Below, piece after piece: positions 49,880-60,654 of a stretch of 64,000 nucleotides of DNA (position 1 is the first letter of the stretch; each line of letters starts with the position of its first letter). A program made the translations under genes and the position numbers. This stretch comes from Leucaena leucocephala (lineage: Eukaryota > Streptophyta > Magnoliopsida > Fabales > Fabaceae). A model generated the notes under the pieces. It made no database searches. It had not been told where the DNA came from and saw only the letters and a program-made list of their open reading frames with translations. The stretch covers positions 27,218,848 to 27,282,847 of the forward strand of contig CM073527.1 in assembly GCA_037074615.1 (NCBI GenBank), given 5' to 3'.

Positions 49880-51404
49880 TGTTGTTTCAGTCTGAAGCCC
49901 CTTTTGCTTGCGTCTTTCCCAGCTGTGGTGCCGCAAAAGTTGTAAATTTTTGCGTAGGATGACAATAACAACAGTCAACCCCTTCCATTCTTGATAATTT
50001 CTCAGGCTCCGTTTCATGGGAGTGAGGACATAAATGATTGCATCATTGCGCTCTCTCTCTCTCTGTCTTTTTCCCCTCTCCACTGCAAAATAGAGTTAAG
50101 AGCAGGGCCTTTTGTTTTCCTCCATTGTCTTCGGCTGAAGTAGATGAGGATCATGTAGTTCTGAAAATTCCACTTTTCTTTCCCTGGTTGATGATGACTT
50201 TGATGAGGATGAATATTATTAAAGATGGGGACCGATTAATTATTTCTCTCGTCGAGATTCCCTCCCTGTATTTTATTAGAATCCTTACTGTTGTTTCTCC
50301 GCTGAGGGGAAAAAATAAATAAATGAAGCAAACTGATTTAATGAATAATGATGGAAAAAACAGACAATGACAGATAAGAATTTAATGGTTAGGTCATTTT
50401 CCTGACCCGTTACTTCATTATCCATATATTTGAATATTAGGTATGGATTAGAAACTCTGATGCGTATGTAACAGTCAGAGAGAATCCCCATTTTCAAAGG
50501 TTTTGGTTAAGATCGTTTTCCACTAATCTTTCTGCCATGTTAATGAGAAGGATATTTGCGCAGTATTTAAAGTTAAATAGGAAAATACTTATGTTTCGAG
50601 AAAAAAATAAAAGATATTTGCTTTGGAATAAAAAAGCTATAAACTTAGAACAAAAGGAAGAAAAGCCCAAAGCAAAGGAGCAAAGACCATGTATTGCCAC
50701 TCGTAATCGGTGAATAATTGCTAATTTCCGTCTAATACATGGGCTGTATGTCCACCCAAACGATTCTCCGCGGCATTTCTTATTTTTAAATTAATTATTT
50801 GAAGAAAAAAAAATTGTACAAAAAAAAATTATTTATTTGATATCCAATGTTATTAAGTTAGTTTTAGATATTGTCAAACCAATCAAAAGTATAGGTATTC
50901 TAATTCTTTTTTTATCTTTACAAAAGTCCAAGTCTTAATTTCGTGTCCATTCCATTAGAATCAATTGCTATTTTTTTTCTGCACCCTTTAAAGTCATCAA
51001 GTGTTTTATTTTTTTTAAAAAAAATATCTTCAGTAAAAGAAATAGTGAAAATTTATATATTATTTTAAAGTATAATAAATATTATAAGTAAAAAAATTAT
51101 TATAAATAAATTATATTTAAAATATTATTAAATATTAAATATGAATATATATTTTAATAGAAATAAGAACTCTATACTTTAATTCATGAGGAGAAAAGGG
51201 TCAAATTCGTTTGAAAACCAAGACAAGCAGTGAAGAGTATAAGAAATAAGAAACAAGAAAGTGAAAAACCTATCGTCTTATGTTCAATTGACGAAGAGAT
51301 AATATATACAACTATTTAAAACATGTTCAATTTTTAAAAAATACTATTTTATTGTAGTTTCAATTGCGGCACTTGAAAAAATATCCTAACTCTTAGATAT
51401 TTAG

Positions 51405-51540
51405 ATTTATGTTTGATGATAATAGATGACTCGTCCTACCCAACATTAATATCGTCTAAAAGAAAAGAAGACTTCGTCTTATCTTTATATCATAAGTGAA
51501 CTCAATCACTTTTTAAATATTTTCATACAAATAAAAAAGA
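51405..51540 (-). repeat. Third copy of the dispersed repeat (inverted)
   Basis: Its reverse complement carries GATTGAGTTCACTTATGAT, then TTCTTTTAGACGATATTAATGTT, then GGTAGGACGAGTCATCTATTATC, aligning with the copy near 10905-11025. It lies 40 kb away and in the opposite orientation. Confidence 0.6.
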
Positions 51541-52632
51541 GTGAAAAGATCACATAATTGTCTATCTCATTTATTCCAAGAAAGGGAAGCAAACGGCGAA
51601 CCCCACTTGGGGGTGGAGTTGTTAAGGAGGGAGGCTTGGGTGAAGAACAAAGCATTACAAACATAAAAAAGTGGGCATAACCTTTTTTAGTAAAAATTAA
51701 ACTATACCTCTTCACTAATAGTTTAAAAATTAATTCTCTTTAAATATAAAGATTATTAAATTAAATTTTATTCTTTCTAACAAAATTCTTTTCTATATAG
51801 CTAACTTGGTTCATATACCTCTCCCAACCAAAAAAGTCGGCATATTAATCTGTTAAGATGCCTCCCCATCCATCATAACAAAGGACAAAAAAAAAAAAAG
51901 CAACCCCAAAGATGGCCACTCATGTACCACCACTACAGTTCATCGCATATAACACTTGTCAAAGCCGCATGTAGGCGAAAGCAACCCCATGTCTGAACTC
52001 TGAACCAGATAAATAGGTCAATTCCCTTATCCCCACATAACCTCCCAAAAGCCTCCCACAATGAACTAGCAAATATTTAGCCTACCCTAAACGATCGAAA
52101 TCAAAATCAAGTCACTCTGACTGGAAGATCATCGCCGTACATCTTCTGATGAAGGTACGAGTAACTTATTTATTGAATAATTTTAGAAACAGTGTACTAC
52201 ATTGACATTATATCTTTGATTACTTGAATGTTCGTAACCGCAGTTGTGTCTGTTGTCTTGGGAAATAAAGTGTGATGCGGGTAGTGATCAAATGCAAAGC
52301 GCTAAAATTCCATTATACATATTCCTTGTAAATACAAGAGTTTCATTTGATAGTTCGTCCAATTTCCAATCATCATTGAGAGCTGGGGCTACATGAAACA
52401 TGAGAAATTAAAGTGTATCAACGAAATGTAAGCAATAGCGTCATAGCTTGCGAGGAGTGCTAATCAATGACTTCGACACCATATTTGAGACCAAGATAAG
52501 AATATATAATATAGATAATAGTCACTAAAACTTGATTTATTTCAGCGGGTACTACAGTATCCAGAAGTTGAGGGGAACAAAACACAAAAAGCAAACAAAG
52601 GGCAGATTTGTGAATCACAAATGACTCGAAAG

Positions 52633-52710
52633 AAAAACTGACTTGGAAATCTTGCAACATAACTGACAACCAAAAACTGACTTGGAAATCTTGCAACATG
52701 ACTGACCACG
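52633..52710. repeat. 39-bp tandem duplication
   Basis: AAAAACTGACTTGGAAATC starts at 52633 and again at 52672. Both copies run through CTTGCAACAT and ACTGAC with one visible difference. It creates a repeated peptide in a spurious reverse-strand frame. Confidence 0.85.
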
Positions 52711-53832
52711 CAGAAGACAATGACCACATCTTATGACTCCATTAAGCTTCTCCTACAGCTTCCTGATACACACATTGAACAATTATCAGTAACAAGTAAC
52801 AACAATTAAAAAGCAGGGTAATAAGAGTTCAGCAAGATTTTACCTTGAAATTTAGCCAAGCAAGGTCAACACTCTCCAATCCAAGGAAGATAGAGCCAGG
52901 CCAAGACATAGAACAGATGCGTTAACAGTTCGTTTGGAACTTACTTCGGAGGAGTGTGACATGGTTTAACCTTACAGATTGAAGCAAACGCTTAAAAAGG
53001 ACTGTAACTAAACCCTTCCAACTTTTCCTTGTAAAAAAGGCAGAAAAGATACAGAAGGGACAAACGTTCAGAGGGTTGCTATGAAGTGAGGCCTTAACAG
53101 GAACAAAGAAATACAACTAGGACAGAAGACGGTTCAGTAAGGTAGCAATGAGCATGCAGGGAATCATCAAGGAAAGTAGGGCAGCGTTGTTACGCTGCTA
53201 AATGTTGAAGAGAATTTGATTGATACATGAATCAGATTATGAAAGGAGGAAAGGAAAACTAACGAAATGAGCTCTAAAGGGTTAAGAGTGGGTTGGGTTT
53301 CTATAAGTTGAAGATTCTACAGTATGTACATAGCATCTGGAGCAAGAGGCCTAAACATTAAGTAAGATTAAAAAGAAATTAACCATTCTATGTGGAGACA
53401 ATGCTAAAACTACATAACTTGAAGATTCAACTTTAATGCAGCTTCCTTCAGGCCCAATGGATTAAATAACAGTCAACCAAGATTACTCTGTACCACTCCT
53501 ACGATTACTACTTCTCTGCTTCCCAATCATTTCTTTGCACCTTCTGTCCGCCCCACCTCACCAGTAGCAAGCCCTGCTCTTAGGGATATCACAGGTTTAC
53601 ACTTCATTACCCACTCCATGCCAAAGCTCGATCCAAATTCCTCTGGAGATTGTTGACCTACCCCAACCCTAATTATCAAAGGCACCACCACCACCACCAC
53701 CACTGAAAGCTAAACAAATGAACTCAAACTGACTCAGGCTACAAATATTATTCGATCTCTCTATACATCTATCTAACACCAACAGAGTTGAAAAGCAGAC
53801 TTTATTTACAGGAGCCCAGCGCCCCACAAGCC

Positions 53833-54450
53833 TTAGTCATCCTTTATGTTAAGGTTGAGAATGCGACACAGAGTCTTAGTTGCAGAATCAGTATTACCAA
53901 AAAGGTCTCTCGTAGAAGGGGAATGCTCTCTAGTAGGGGATGCAGGTGCAGACTTAGCAAGTGGGTGCATTTTGATCTCAGGGGAGGAACTAGGTAGATC
54001 AAGAGACAAGGTCCTCTTTGGTCGCACAGAAAATTTGGGGATTGGCAAAGAACTCGGTGGAGGCGAATTTGAGTAGGTGGGGCCAGCCCAAAGTTCTGAG
54101 AACAGATTTCCATCAGGGACTTCATCACTGAAGGATCTCATTTTGTCACAAGCCCTGGCATTAATTGGAATTGGTGCGCTTCGGGGAGCGGTGTTACAGT
54201 GGGTTTTCCTATCGGAGTTTGAATTGGCTGGCGGTGATGGTGTTTTTGGGCAAGATGGGTAGGGCTGTTCAGTTAAAGGGGAGCCGTAAGATCTGAATGG
54301 GGTTGGGAGGATGCCCGTTCCGGAATGGAAAGTCCTACAATCGATCCCCCTGAAGTCCCTGGAAGACGATGACCCAAATCGAGCAGGACTGTGAGTCTTA
54401 GGTTTGCCGTAGTATTGGTTCCTGTGCTGCGCCACAACAAGGGTTTCCAT
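53833..54450 (-). CDS. PNRC-motif-containing plant protein
   Basis: One open exon of 205 aa begins METLVVAQHRNQYYGKP and ends LCRILNLNIKDD. Most of it is disordered and rich in Ser and Pro. Near the middle is PPPSSLPIPKFSVRPKRTLS, which matches the SSLPxP core of the proline-rich nuclear receptor coactivator (PNRC) family; in animals and yeast such short motifs bind the decapping machinery or other EVH1-like partners. A role in mRNA decay in plants is only inference. A CT/AG-rich leader extends upstream on the reverse strand toward about 55060, possibly with an intron. The start is the first Met in frame. No frame break was seen. Confidence 0.8.
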   Translation of the reverse strand: METLVVAQHRNQYYGKPKTHSPARFGSSSSRDFRGIDCRTFHSGTGILPTPFRSYGSPLTEQPYPSCPKTPSPPANSNSDRKTHCNTAPRSAPIPINARACDKMRSFSDEVPDGNLFSELWAGPTYSNSPPPSSLPIPKFSVRPKRTLSLDLPSSSPEIKMHPLAKSAPASPTREHSPSTRDLFGNTDSATKTLCRILNLNIKDD

Positions 54451-55994
54451 GGCAATAACAAGTGATTCGACAGTATCTTAGAGGCCGAGTAAGTCTGATT
54501 CAAGGAGTATTCTACTTGATTCAACACTACAACTCAGTCCAACTTATCAGAAACAAGCTAGAATAACAAAATTTTATCGATTCGATTTGCAAATTAAGCA
54601 GCTAGAGTTCCTCCCCAGCAGATCTAAACTGACCATCTAACCGAACAGTACAAGAAGTTGAAAGTCCTCCATCATTGATTGAATCGCCCAGAGCATCGAT
54701 CTCCCCGATTCAGATAAACTAAATCTACCCAATTCCGAGAAATGAATAGAAATCAACAGCCAAAAGAACTCCCTCTCGTGCTGGGGAAAAGGAAATGCAT
54801 ACATTAAGAGCCAAAATCACAAATAGGGTTTCAAAATTAACGCCAACGAAAAAGTAAAATAGGATGTGTTCAATTGAAAAGGGGAAACTTGCCCTGTCGT
54901 CGCCATTAAGACTTTTTGAAGGGGTAAAAGAGTGAGAGCGGAAAAATTACCGGAGAACGCCAGAGAAACTTTCAAAATGGAGCACCCGATGTAGATCTGA
55001 AGTAGAACAGAACGATGAAGGGATCGAACAACAGTGCTGCCGCTTCTTCAAGCTGCGTGTGTTTTTTTTCGAATATAAATACTATTCTTTTTCACCAAAC
55101 TGCCATGGAAAGGAAAATGCATCCCAAAGAGGGTTTGACGAATCTGGAGGGACCATCACAGTAGCATTATATCGCTCAGCAACTCCGTGCTCCTCCACAG
55201 TTTAGGAAAGTGGGCCTCCTTTTTACACTATTTACAATAAGGGCAAATAATTTAAAAATTAAACTGCTCTTGAATATATATATATATATATATATATTTT
55301 AAATGTTAACGGTTAAAAACAAGGTTAAAATATATAAAAAAAAATTTAGTTTTATATCAGTTACATCTATTTCTTTTATTTTTAAAAAAATTAATATTTA
55401 ATATTTTAATTATTAAAATTAATAGTTTTTATCATATCATATTTTTTATATGCTTAAATTTTTTTAAAATAATTACAATAAAATAAAAATCTTGAGCCAG
55501 TTAGTTTCCACATCCCCCTTACCTAATTTTTTAATAAAATAAAATGAAATAGCTTATTTGTGTATTCATGGTTAATACAAATATCAAAATCAGATATTGT
55601 TGGGTTGTAACCTAATCATGACCTTCAAAATCAAATATCAAAATCATCATCATTCCCTAACACAAGTTGTATTTACAGAAGTGGAGTATGGATTGAGGTT
55701 ATGTATGAATTAAATCAGTTTTAAATTTGACTCAGCTCCGCACAGTGTTTTATTCCTCTCTGTCACAACACAATGTTTCAGAATGTTTAATTATATTATT
55801 CTCAATTTTTTATTAAAAAAAAACTGTGAAAACGATGCTTTGCTTGGAATAAGAGATACAGAAAAGTGAAATGGCCTTCCTATTTTGCTTGGTAAAGGGG
55901 CACGCCGAAAGGTATGAATTCCCTTTACTTTGTTTTTTTTTTACCACTTGATTCAGTATAGTTTTACCCAAATTATATATGAATATGATCTGTG

Positions 55995-56115
55995 TAGCGT
56001 ATTTAGTTATAGTAGGTGAGTCTTCTAATGAGAATTTTTTATATACGCTAAGACTCAAACTCGAAACCTCGCTTAAATTATATTGAACTGCTTATCACTC
56101 GGACCAACTTTTTTG
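55995..56115 (-). repeat. SINE-like repeat, copy 2
   Basis: This is the better-preserved relative of the fragment at 40741-40860. On the reverse strand it reads GGTCCGAGTGATAAGCAGTT and about 30 bases later GAGGTTTCGAGTTTGAGTC, spaced like the A and B boxes of a tRNA-derived element. Confidence 0.5.
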
Positions 56116-58282
56116 GTAAATTCCCTTTACTTTTTTTTTAAGTTTTTGGAAAGGATTGGGCTGAATTCCTTTTACTTTGTTTGCTAAATGTCTTCTTCAT
56201 CACTGGCCCAAAAACGGCTATATTATTTGTTGGGCCTTAGGAGCCCATAATAACGGGCTTAACATTTTGCTCTCCTCTTCCCAACTGATCTGATTAATGA
56301 TTATAGAGCCCAGCCCCACGTTCTTGCACCAATCCAATAATAGGACCACAAAAAAAAAAAAGAGATAGAACATGGGGATTGAGCCTGTTCCCAATTCTCC
56401 AGTCTTCCCAATTCTGTAGACCCTGTTCCAAAACTGGAGATGGCCTCTCTTCTTATATACATGCTGCTGCCTTCTCACTTCTCACTTCTCACGACACTGG
56501 AACCATATACTTCTAACTAACATGTGCTAAAATCCAGAGAATTAAAACCAAACCATATGGGCAAGTTTTTGGAGGAAGATCAATGGCCTCATATGCTTCA
56601 TAAAGCTGAACCTGACACCAAATAAGCATCTACCCATCACTGGGCTGCCCCTGATTTCTTCCATCATTTCATTTCCTAATCATGTCATATTTAATCTTCA
56701 AAATATTCGGGACACAGGAGCATACATACAGCTTTAATTTATATATGATTCTGTGGCGTATCAATTAAAGTCTCCTCCCATGGCAATCTGATGTAAACAG
56801 AAGCAACGAAAATATTTGGAGAGAAGTAGCAGTACGTGATATTGAAATTAAATAAGAATAGACAAAGCATGGAAGCATATAAATATAAGATTGCAAAGGT
56901 GACAGATGGATGGTGCAGAAAACTTGAATGAAAAGATATGCGGTGGCTCAGCAGATGTTGATCTCTTACTCTCGATCTGTCAAATGCTTTGATTTGCCAC
57001 GCAAGGTATCTTTCTCTTCCCTACACAGTAACTGTCTCGGCTCTTGAAAACACCATCCCACCAACTCTACAAGAAATCGCAAAATGAATGTTCCATGATT
57101 TCCTTCACGAAATGATATAATGGTAGATAACAAGACCAGGAAACTTGGAACCACACACTTGCTTTCATCGCTGCGTGCCTTCAACTGAAATGGTCGATGC
57201 TTTATAATCTAACCAAATAAAACATTTTGGACGCAAAGTGATGCAAAACAGCTCGTCCTCTGCATTGGCCATAATGGACCAAAACACACGTGATTGCTGC
57301 CTGAGATGGTTGCAAGGTTGGTTGGGCCATCCTTATACCTCTCTAACCGCATCTCATTGTCCTCTTTTTATTTATTCTTTTTTTTCTCCACCTACTTTTC
57401 TCTCTTCTGTGCTTCAAATCCTTTTCTTTACACGTCAAGTCGTTTTTTTGGGTGCCATAGGGTAAAAATCTCAGTTGGTGACTGAAGCCAGTATTCTCCA
57501 GATCAAAGCAACAAGGACAATTATTTAAAGAACAGATAATAGATAACGATGTGATGCGGATGTGTGTAAAATCATCTGCTTAAAACTTATATATAAATGC
57601 ATGAATTTAAAAACTGGATGGGGGACCCAACAACACAGGACAAGTCCTCACAGCCACATCATGTCTCATGAATGATGAAACGCCAACCATATGATGAATC
57701 ACTTTCTTGTGTGTGTGTGTGTGTGTGGAGTGGACCAATGATGAACAATGCCACTCCATTATAAAATTGTCTCATAGCACTTTGGAATCCATTCTTTTTT
57801 TAAAAAAATTATGTTCACTGGTGATCTTATATTGGTAGCGATTGACTCAGATTTACAGTGAGGGGTTGCGGTTGAAGGTGTTTGTGCTTTGCTTCTTGTC
57901 TGATGCACCCCCACAGTTGCCATGTGCAACTTGCTTACACCTGAAACCAGCCGCTACTTGGCTTTTGCTCCTTTTACGCACTCCTCCTACCCCACCTACA
58001 TATATATGTACGTTCCTAATCTCAAATCCATATTTACTCACTTGTATCTAACACATTCACTTCCTTGGGGTTTACTGTTTCTAATTATAAAAACAGAGTA
58101 ATGCTAAACAAGTAAAGATCACCAGGCGCCAAGGTACACCCAGTCAAAGTCGTGGGGGCGTTACTCACATTGTCCAGTGAGTCAACGTTACATGCATCAC
58201 GACCAGCTGATTTTTCTCTACTTATCTCATTCCCTTGCACACCATAAGTTTGATTAACACCAGGTTATTATGTCGACGCGCG

Positions 58283-58292
58283 GGTATATATG
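58283..58292 (+). promoter_or_regulatory. Candidate TATA box of the OVATE family gene
   Basis: GGTATATATGAAG lies about 65-70 bases upstream of the OFP start codon. Position and sequence fit a plant core promoter; nothing else supports it. Confidence 0.45.
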
Positions 58293-58354
58293 AAGAGACA
58301 GCCCTATTACTTTGGTGGTGTACGAGTATCCAGAGAAAAAAAAGAAGTCATAAA

Positions 58355-58978
58355 ATGCGAGGCATTGTTGGAAGAAAGCTCAACTTGTGTTTCTCAAAGA
58401 TGATGCGATCATTTTCAGCCGAATCTCCTCCTAATAATCCTACCAGCCTTAACTCTGAGTCATACCCAGATGATCGCCCTTCATCATCATCATCTTCTTC
58501 CTCGTCGTCTTCATCCTCGTCGTCAGTTTTGATAAAGAACTTCAACTCGCTCTATGATCACGCCTTTGATTCCTACGAGCCCGAAGCTGAACCGGCCGAC
58601 TTGGCCACCGCCTTTGCCTCCGAACGCTTCTTCTTCTCGTCTCCTGGTCGCTCCAACTCTATCGTCCAATCACCATCATCCCCTGAACACCCCCATGGCC
58701 ATAGCCCCCACAAGCTCTTCACAAACAGCGTGGCCGTGCCGACGTACTCGCCGGACCCTTATATAGACTTCCGACGATCTATGCAGGAAATGGTGGAGGC
58801 TCGTCCCGAGCTGATGGATGTGAAATCCAATTGGGAAATGTTGCAGGAGCTTCTCCTCTGCTATCTTGTTCTGAATCCGAGGACTACCCACAAGTTTATT
58901 GTGGGCGCTTTCGCAGATCTTCTTGTCACCCTCACTCTGTCACCGGAGGATGAGGCCGCTGGCTGTGAGGGATGTTAG
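58355..58978 (+). CDS. OVATE family protein (OFP11/12/16 type)
   Basis: Intronless, 207 aa, starting MRGIVGRKLNLCFSKMMRSF. I start here rather than at an in-frame upstream Met (58235) because the family begins this way and the TATA-like box lies between the two. A run of 16 serines follows the N-terminal part. The C-terminal OVATE domain is clear: DFRRSMQEMVEARPELMD, then NWEMLQELLLCYLVLNP, then HKFIVGAFADLLVTLTL. OFPs are plant transcriptional repressors that bind TALE homeodomain proteins and influence organ shape and wall formation. The gene is compact with a short leader. OFP12 is near CVP2 and a PHD-GNAT gene in Arabidopsis, which matches the neighbours here. Confidence 0.94.
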   Translation: MRGIVGRKLNLCFSKMMRSFSAESPPNNPTSLNSESYPDDRPSSSSSSSSSSSSSSSVLIKNFNSLYDHAFDSYEPEAEPADLATAFASERFFFSSPGRSNSIVQSPSSPEHPHGHSPHKLFTNSVAVPTYSPDPYIDFRRSMQEMVEARPELMDVKSNWEMLQELLLCYLVLNPRTTHKFIVGAFADLLVTLTLSPEDEAAGCEGC

Positions 58979-60300
58979 ATTAGGTTGTTGTTCATACGCG
59001 TCTATTGATATCAATGAAAATGGAACGTGGGTGCCAGATAATGATTGTCCAAGCTGCTTCCCATTATTTTCATGTGGGGAACCTCAAACTTGGACCCCTC
59101 ACCCCCATCCATCCCCTGTCGTTTTCTCAAACTCTTGGTCCTCCAGCATTTCCATTTTCTTTTCTCAAACTTCTTCTGTTCTGGTCTGGCTTTCAATTTG
59201 AGCCTGGGTTGTACCAATCTCTTAGTTCTTCGCTTGTGATTATTTGATCACCTTTATTAAAATCCTGAGTCTTAATTAAAAATGTAAAGCTTTTGGAATA
59301 AGCTGCTATTAATTGGTTGGATTTATTTATAATCGGTTTGTGGACGGTAGTGAAATTATGCACGGACAAGAACAAGGCTACCACTTGCTTTGCTTTTGAA
59401 TGCTCAGACATAGCTAGCAAAAAGTCAGATACAGAACAAAAATATAATCACAGGCAGACGCAGACAGAATCGGGGTATCTCAATTTAGTCTCCTTTTAAT
59501 TCTATTTTAATTCAATCTGACGAGTGGGTATAAGGCCAAGAGTCGAGTGTGTCCTTTTTTCCTCTTCCGTACTAAAAGATTCAGTCACTGAAAATTGCTA
59601 TTGTTGCCGGAATTTCCCGTGAAAACAGAGGCAGCACGTGGAAGGAGTTAAAAGATAGACCAGCTTTGTATTTATACGTCTGATTACTTGTATTAAAAAG
59701 AAAATTGCTATTACAAGATCTTTCATACTGTGTTTTCTATAAAGCACAGATGCATGAAGTTGAATTAACGTACGTCGAATTATGCGACGCAATTTGCCTG
59801 TTTTATTATTATTTTTCCCTCTTAATTTTTAACCGATAATAACCCAGAGAACTACAATTCAGAAGCAGCTGAGGGAGGGCGGTAGGATATCCGGGAAAAG
59901 AAGGCCTTTAGCAAGATGAATATAAGAATATTAACATTTCAAGTTTCAGCCCATTAACCACTCGGCCGAGAAGTTAAAAGAATATCAGTTATTCAGTTAG
60001 ACTCACAACAGAAGCATCACCGCGCCTGTATTCAATTTAAAACGAGCAAGAGAATACCCAATCCTCTTGACCATAAAAATGCATATCCTATCAAGGTAAG
60101 GTTGCCCATCTTCTCTAACAGCAATCTCCATGTTAAGATACAATTATCTACAAAAACAGCTTGGGTTACCTCTATCCTAAATTGCATTGTCTAATGCCCT
60201 AGGTTAATCAAACCCCGTTACCCTCTCCAAACTTTCTGAAGAGGAGGAAAAAAACTACTCTGGTGTAAATTGTAATAGGGTTGCAAATGGACCAAATAAA
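58979..60300. other. Spacer between OFP and PHD-GNAT genes
   Basis: Convergent 3' regions of the OVATE gene (+) and the PHD-GNAT gene (-). A few short frames exist but none is recognisable. No repeat of note. Confidence 0.5.
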
Positions 60301-60654
60301 TCAACTGGCTTTGTTAGACAGAACTATCACCTCAGTACCACCAGCAGATGCGCGGGGAAGAGCCACGCCAGCAGTTTTTGGGATACAAAGGGATGAACCA
60401 TTACGCTGCGTAGATCTATCAACCTGTAAACCAGGATCTCGCAGCTCTGAAGAGTGGTCCGTCCAAGGGTTATTAATGAGAACTAACTTCCTATCAGCTG
60501 GAAGAAAATTGAACTCAGCTACACTAGACACTTCGCTGTTAACGTTGACACCATTCAAAATATCAGAACCTGAGGCCACTTGTATGGATTGGCAATGTCC
60601 ACAATGTGTCGGCCTGGAGATTGGATGTCTTGGCTGCACAAACTTCATCAGCAT
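60301..60654 (-). other. Open frame continuing directly after the PHD-GNAT stop
   Basis: After the TAA at 60655-60657 the same reading frame stays open for 117 further codons, with protein-like composition (SSVAEFNFLPADRKLV, NNPWTDHSSELRDPG), ending at 60301. An overlapping frame across the stop also reads well (VSELNADEVCAAKTSNLQ). This may be the true C-terminus of the PHD-GNAT protein, separated by a real stop or by small consensus errors. Confidence 0.4.

Larger units (their letters stand above)
49880..53832. other. Intergenic region between the MARD1-like and PNRC-motif genes
   Basis: The left part is MARD1-like 3' UTR. About 50780-51200 is strongly AT-rich. An inverted copy of the dispersed repeat lies near 51405-51540. 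The right part (about 52450-53830) may include the 3' UTR of the PNRC-motif gene on the reverse strand. No coding gene was recognised. Confidence 0.5.
54451..58354. other. Leader of the PNRC gene, then intergenic DNA and OFP promoter
   Basis: The first about 600 bases are probably PNRC-gene leader and promoter. AT-rich DNA with a TA run (55273-55296) follows, then a SINE-like fragment at 55995-56115 and a GT run (57709-57727). The OFP promoter occupies the right end. No gene recognised. Confidence 0.5.
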
